From: JAQBVV01 sp965249205
Lineage (GTDB): Bacteria; Acidobacteriota; Vicinamibacteria; Vicinamibacterales; UBA2999
Assembly (NCBI GenBank): GCA_965249205.1
Contig: CBDFLL010000006.1
Span: 558,001 to 622,000, forward strand
DNA length: 64,000 bases
Direction: 5' to 3'
In this document: positions 61,280 to 64,000 of the stretch, one piece after another
Layout of the letters: each line of letters begins with the position of its first letter
How positions within the stretch are numbered: position 1 is the first letter of the stretch
The notes under the pieces: model-generated
The model's input: only the letters and a program-made list of their open reading frames with translations
The model's database searches: none
Told to the model about the DNA's origin: nothing
Position numbers and translations under genes: made by a program

Positions 61280-62574
61280 CAGGCTGCTGAAAAACTCCGT
61301 GAAATGGGATCGACAGATCGATCCCGGCGTACTACCATGCTCCCAACACCGCTGAAGGGAGCCCCATCATGCGCGGACACGATGAGCAAAGCACTCACAT
61401 GTTCAGCTACCTGTCGCCGGAACAGCGCGTGCCAGCCGACCATCCGCTCCGCGCGGTTCGCGCGCTGACGGACGAAGCGCTGAGAACGATGTCGCGCAGG
61501 TTCGCCGGCCTGTACGCCAACACAGGGCGTCCGTCGATCCCGCCGGAACAGCTGCTGCGCGCGTTGTTGCTGCAGGTGCTCTACACGGTGCGGAGCGAGC
61601 GGCTGCTGATGGAAGAGCTCAATTACAACCTGCTGTTCCGCTGGTTCGTGGGCTTGAATTTGGACGACCCGGTTTGGCATCCCACCACGTTTACCAAGAA
61701 TCGCGACCGGCTGCTGGCGGGCGATCTCGCGGCCGCCTTCTTTGATGCGGTGCAGGCCCACGCGCGGGCGGCCGGGCTGCTCTCGGACGAACACTTCACT
61801 GTGGATGGGACCCAATTGGAAGCGTGGGCCAGCCTGAAGAGCTTTCGGTGCCGGGACGCGGCGGAGAGCGACCCGCCCGATGACCCCGGGAATCCCACGG
61901 TCAACTTCCACGGGGAGCGGCGGCGCAACGACACGCACCAGTCGACGACCGATCCGGAGGCGATGCTGCCTCGGAAGGGCCAGGGGAAGGAAGCCAAGCT
62001 GGCGTATCTGGGCCACGTGCTGCTGGACAATCGACAGGGACTTGTCGCCAACGTCTGCGCGACTCACGCGACGGGGACCGCCGAACGCGAGGCAGCGGCG
62101 CTGTTGCTGGAGGCCAGCGCGCCGCCGGGCAGCACGGTCGGGGCGGACAAGGGCTACGATGTGGCAAGCTTTGTGGCCGCTGTCCGTATCCGGGCCGTCA
62201 CGCCCCACGTTGCTCAGAAGGTCCGCTGGAGTGCGATCGATGGCCGGACCACGCGGCATGCGGGCTATCACGTCAGTCAGCGGAAACGGAAACTCGTAGA
62301 ACAGGTCTTTGGCTGGATGAAGACCGTCGGCGGCTTGCGCAAACTCCGGCATCGCGGTGTCGCCCTCGTGGATTGGCAGCTTACCTTCGCCGCCACGGTC
62401 TATAACTTGGTCCGGCTGCGGAATCTGGAGGCGAGGTGTCCCTGATCACCGGCCGCGCGTGTCGCCGGCCCCTTGATCGGGGCCAGCGCACAGCCGTGCG
62501 CACCGTTGTCGGTCGGTGGTGACTCGCATGATCCTTAGAAAACGGCCCGATCACCCGGGTTCTTCAGCAGCCTG
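61280..62574 (+). mobile_element. IS5-type insertion sequence, copy 4
   Basis: 1295 bp with the common ends, flanked by CTAG at 61276-61279 and 62575-62578. The right-hand CTAG is also the outer end of the miniature element at 62575-62739, the same arrangement as copy 1. Confidence 0.93.
61369..62445 (+). CDS. IS5-type transposase (copy 4)
   Basis: 358 residues, protein identical to copies 2 and 3 (Lys in GKEAKLAYLGH), with FTVDGTQLEAW, GADKGYD and VEQVFGWMKT as DDE motifs. Intact. Confidence 0.93.
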   Translation: MRGHDEQSTHMFSYLSPEQRVPADHPLRAVRALTDEALRTMSRRFAGLYANTGRPSIPPEQLLRALLLQVLYTVRSERLLMEELNYNLLFRWFVGLNLDDPVWHPTTFTKNRDRLLAGDLAAAFFDAVQAHARAAGLLSDEHFTVDGTQLEAWASLKSFRCRDAAESDPPDDPGNPTVNFHGERRRNDTHQSTTDPEAMLPRKGQGKEAKLAYLGHVLLDNRQGLVANVCATHATGTAEREAAALLLEASAPPGSTVGADKGYDVASFVAAVRIRAVTPHVAQKVRWSAIDGRTTRHAGYHVSQRKRKLVEQVFGWMKTVGGLRKLRHRGVALVDWQLTFAATVYNLVRLRNLEARCP

Positions 62575-62739
62575 CTAGTGCAGTGTCCAGGAAATAGCTG
62601 GTGCACCGAGGGCGTCGATGCGCCCGGCTGGCAAGGCGCGACGACCGAGAATATTGGACATATGTGAGGGAGGAACGACGCCGCCGGGCGGGATGCAGCG
62701 GCGGCCGAATGCCCAGCTATTTCCTGGACACTGCACTAG
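62575..62739 (+). repeat. Miniature inverted-repeat element with perfect 27-bp ends
   Basis: 165 bp; the first 27 bases (starting CTAGTGCAGTGTCCAGGAAA) are exactly inverted in the last 27. The core (GTGCACCGAGGGCG, CGCCCGGCTGGCAAGGCGCG, GGAACGACGCCGCCGGGCGG, GCGGCCGAATGCCC) matches the core of the nested element at 29988-30338, whose terminal arms are different. No open frame of interest. The following 62740-62856 shows nothing further. Confidence 0.88.
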
Positions 62740-62856
62740 TTGAGCCAACTTCTTTCGGCCATTTCACTCGCGTATCTCTGGCGCGTGGTCGCGCTCATCG
62801 GTTCTCGATCACGCCGACGGGTTGGCGGGAGTGTGGGCACACGAGCCCCGTCGACC

Positions 62857-63132
62857 TTAAAGCGAGGCCTTGAGAGCCGAAGCGGCCTTGAAGATGCACG
62901 TCTTCCTGGCGGAAATCTCGATGGGCTTGCCGGTCTGCGGGTTACGGCCGGCACGCGCAGAGCGGTCCTTCACGGTGAAGGTGCCGAAGCTCGGCATGTA
63001 GAACTTGCCACCCTGGAGAATGCTCTTCGTCACTGCGTCGAAAATCGAGTCAACGGCTCTTGCAGTGGCGCGACGGGACAGGCCGCTACCGCTGGCCTTG
63101 TGAATCTGCTCCACCAACTCCTGCTTGGTCAT
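62857..63132 (-). CDS. HU family DNA-binding protein, paralog 1
   Basis: 91 residues from ATG 63132, preceded by TAGGAGGTGAGA. The HU fold is clear: MTKQELVEQIHKASGSGLSR at the N-terminus, FGTFTVKDRSARAGRNPQTG and KPIEISARKTCIFKAASAL at the arm and C-terminus. The DNA-intercalating loop RNPQTGKPI is present. It binds and bends DNA as a dimer. The gene follows a second HU gene by 13 bases. Confidence 0.93.
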   Translation of the reverse strand: MTKQELVEQIHKASGSGLSRRATARAVDSIFDAVTKSILQGGKFYMPSFGTFTVKDRSARAGRNPQTGKPIEISARKTCIFKAASALKASL

Positions 63133-63145
63133 TCTCACCTCCTAA

Positions 63146-63427
63146 TCAGCCGTTCAGGCTCTTCTTGAGGTCGCTGGAGGGCTTGAATCCGACGGTCTTA
63201 CTGGCGAGAATCTGGATGGGCTTGCCGCTTTTCGGGTTGCGGCCGGTACGGGCGGCGCGGTCCTTAATCGCGAAGATTCCGAAGCCGGGGTGCGAGTAGC
63301 GCCCGTCAGCCTTGACGGCCTGGCCGATGGCGCCGAAAAGACCGTCGACGAGCTCTTCGACCTTCTTCTTTGTAAAACCGCCGCCGAGTTGCGACTGCAC
63401 CTCTCCGATCAATTCTTTCTTAGTCAT
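63146..63427 (-). CDS. HU family DNA-binding protein, paralog 2
   Basis: 93 residues; ATG 63427 with GGAGACTTTTC upstream. HU motifs: MTKKELIGEVQSQLGGGFTK, FGIFAIKDRAARTGRNPKSG and KPIQILASKTVGFKPSSDL. It differs from paralog 1 at many positions, so the two may form heterodimers as HU-alpha/beta do in enterics. Transcribed first in the pair. It lies 84 bases from the tRNA-Leu fragment at 63512. Confidence 0.93.
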   Translation of the reverse strand: MTKKELIGEVQSQLGGGFTKKKVEELVDGLFGAIGQAVKADGRYSHPGFGIFAIKDRAARTGRNPKSGKPIQILASKTVGFKPSSDLKKSLNG

Positions 63428-63511
63428 GAAAAGTCTCCAGTTGGAGGCCGCACTTTAAGACTGACACGTTCAGTCGTGTCTGGGACAGATTCTCGGTTCG
63501 ATCCGCCGGGC

Positions 63512-63558
63512 CCCGAGTTGCGCAAGCGACCTTCGGGTTCGATTCCCGCCCCCGGCAC
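63512..63558 (+). other. Putative attachment site attR (tRNA-Leu 3' fragment)
   Basis: CCCGAGTTGCGCAAGCGACC and onward to CCCGCCCCCGGCAC copies 45 of the 47 bases of the tRNA-Leu 3' half at 31530-31576. The 5' half of a tRNA is absent: the preceding bases cannot form the acceptor, D or anticodon arms. It is read as the right end of the island. Confidence 0.6.
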
Positions 63559-63641
63559 TCAATACCGTATACGGCGTCCGGTATCGTAGAATTTCCCCAC
63601 GCAACCCTGAATCGCTGAAACTCACAACCGTGGAGTCGCAC

Positions 63642-64000
63642 ATGCGGAAATTCAAGTCCTCGTGGTTCGTCGCGATCTCGTGCATCGCGCTTCTTCCGGC
63701 GCTCGGCGCCAAGGCCGCCGATCGGCAGGAGACCGACGCCTGGACCCCTCCTGCCTGGGCGTATCCGGTCATGGATGAGGGCCGCGGGCGTGGTCCCGAC
63801 GACGGGACGCTGCACAGCGTGGAGGGGAGCGACCTTCAACTCACCCAGACCGAGATCAACAATTCGTTCGCGCCGCCCGATTGGTATCCGGACGAGCATC
63901 CGCCGATGCCCGAAGTGGTGGCGCATGGGCGCCAACCGCTCGTCCGCGCCTGCGCCCAGTGCCACATGCCGCACGGAGCCGGACATCCGGAATCGGCGGG
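63642..64000 (+). CDS. Secreted cytochrome c family protein (3' end outside window)
   Basis: ATG 63642 begins a signal peptide (SSWFVAISCIALLPALGAKA). The mature part so far has a polar start (DRQETDAWTPPAWAYPVMDE), a D-W-Y-P-D-E-H-P-P-M-P region, and one heme motif C-A-Q-C-H followed by MPHGAGHPES. Such proteins are periplasmic electron carriers; the family cannot be refined because the frame is still open at the window's end. It is the first gene beyond the proposed island. Confidence 0.8.
   Translation, partial: MRKFKSSWFVAISCIALLPALGAKAADRQETDAWTPPAWAYPVMDEGRGRGPDDGTLHSVEGSDLQLTQTEINNSFAPPDWYPDEHPPMPEVVAHGRQPLVRACAQCHMPHGAGHPESA

Noticed and set aside
38429..62574. Composite transposon formed by IS5 copies 2 and 4 carrying the nitrile hydratase operon
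   Set aside because: Each copy has its own CTAG duplication, as expected for separate insertions. A composite would need matching duplications only at the outer ends, and CTAG is too common here as a target to tell.
63505..63558. A second complete tRNA-Leu gene
   Set aside because: Only the variable arm, T arm and 3' acceptor strand are present; the preceding bases cannot form a D arm, an anticodon arm or the 5' acceptor strand.
1..64000. CRISPR array
   Set aside because: No series of short direct repeats with regular unique spacers was seen; the repeats present are dispersed palindromic elements and insertion sequences.

Overview
The window is 64 kb of high-GC DNA from a Gram-negative bacterium. 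Outer-membrane beta-barrels, AsmA/TamB-type proteins, Tat and Sec exported enzymes, c-type cytochromes, DUF1800, DUF4159 and DUF6351 family members, and several Ser/Thr kinases ending in PD40 propellers together suggest an Acidobacteriota member (Vicinamibacteria-like). That placement is inferred from gene content; no rRNA is present.

Layout. 1-9575: the tail of a PD40 protein, then a five-gene minus-strand cluster (flavin monooxygenase resembling 6-hydroxynicotinate 3-monooxygenase, alpha/beta hydrolase, MFS transporter, Tat-exported ThDP enzyme, cytochrome c), an M28 peptidase and a YjbQ-like protein. 9906-18612: one giant reading frame (2200 codons once restored) that joins an inner-membrane-anchored TamB/AsmA region to TamA/BamA POTRA repeats and an Omp85 barrel; two inverted, near-identical IS1595-type elements cut it. 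18371-28692: TPR protein, bacterioferritin, OsmC, YtxH and YihY envelope genes, a DUF255 thioredoxin-fold protein, and an operon with a barrel-PagL fusion, a second barrel and a PAP2 phosphatase. 28693-30338: an IS5-type element abutting a nested stack of miniature inverted-repeat elements.

31490-63558 looks like a decayed genomic island. It starts at an intact tRNA-Leu(TAA), has a frameshifted tyrosine-recombinase tail just inside, and ends 32 kb later at a 47-bp copy of the tRNA 3' end (45/47 identical). Inside are three IS5 copies, two IS481 copies, an IS110, an IS6 fragment, a cobalt-type nitrile hydratase operon, secreted hydrolases, a heme-motif propeller-like protein, and unknown genes including a frameshifted protein of about 1050 residues. 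A lipase, a PD40 kinase and a DUF1800 gene inside it are broken. Two HU genes lie just before the right repeat; a cytochrome c gene begins after it.

CTAG is the shared landing site of the IS5 copies, the IS481 copies and several miniature elements, which probably explains much of the nesting. The strongest lead is the single-polypeptide TamB-TamA protein, followed by the tRNA-bounded island and the exported ThDP enzyme paired with a cytochrome c.
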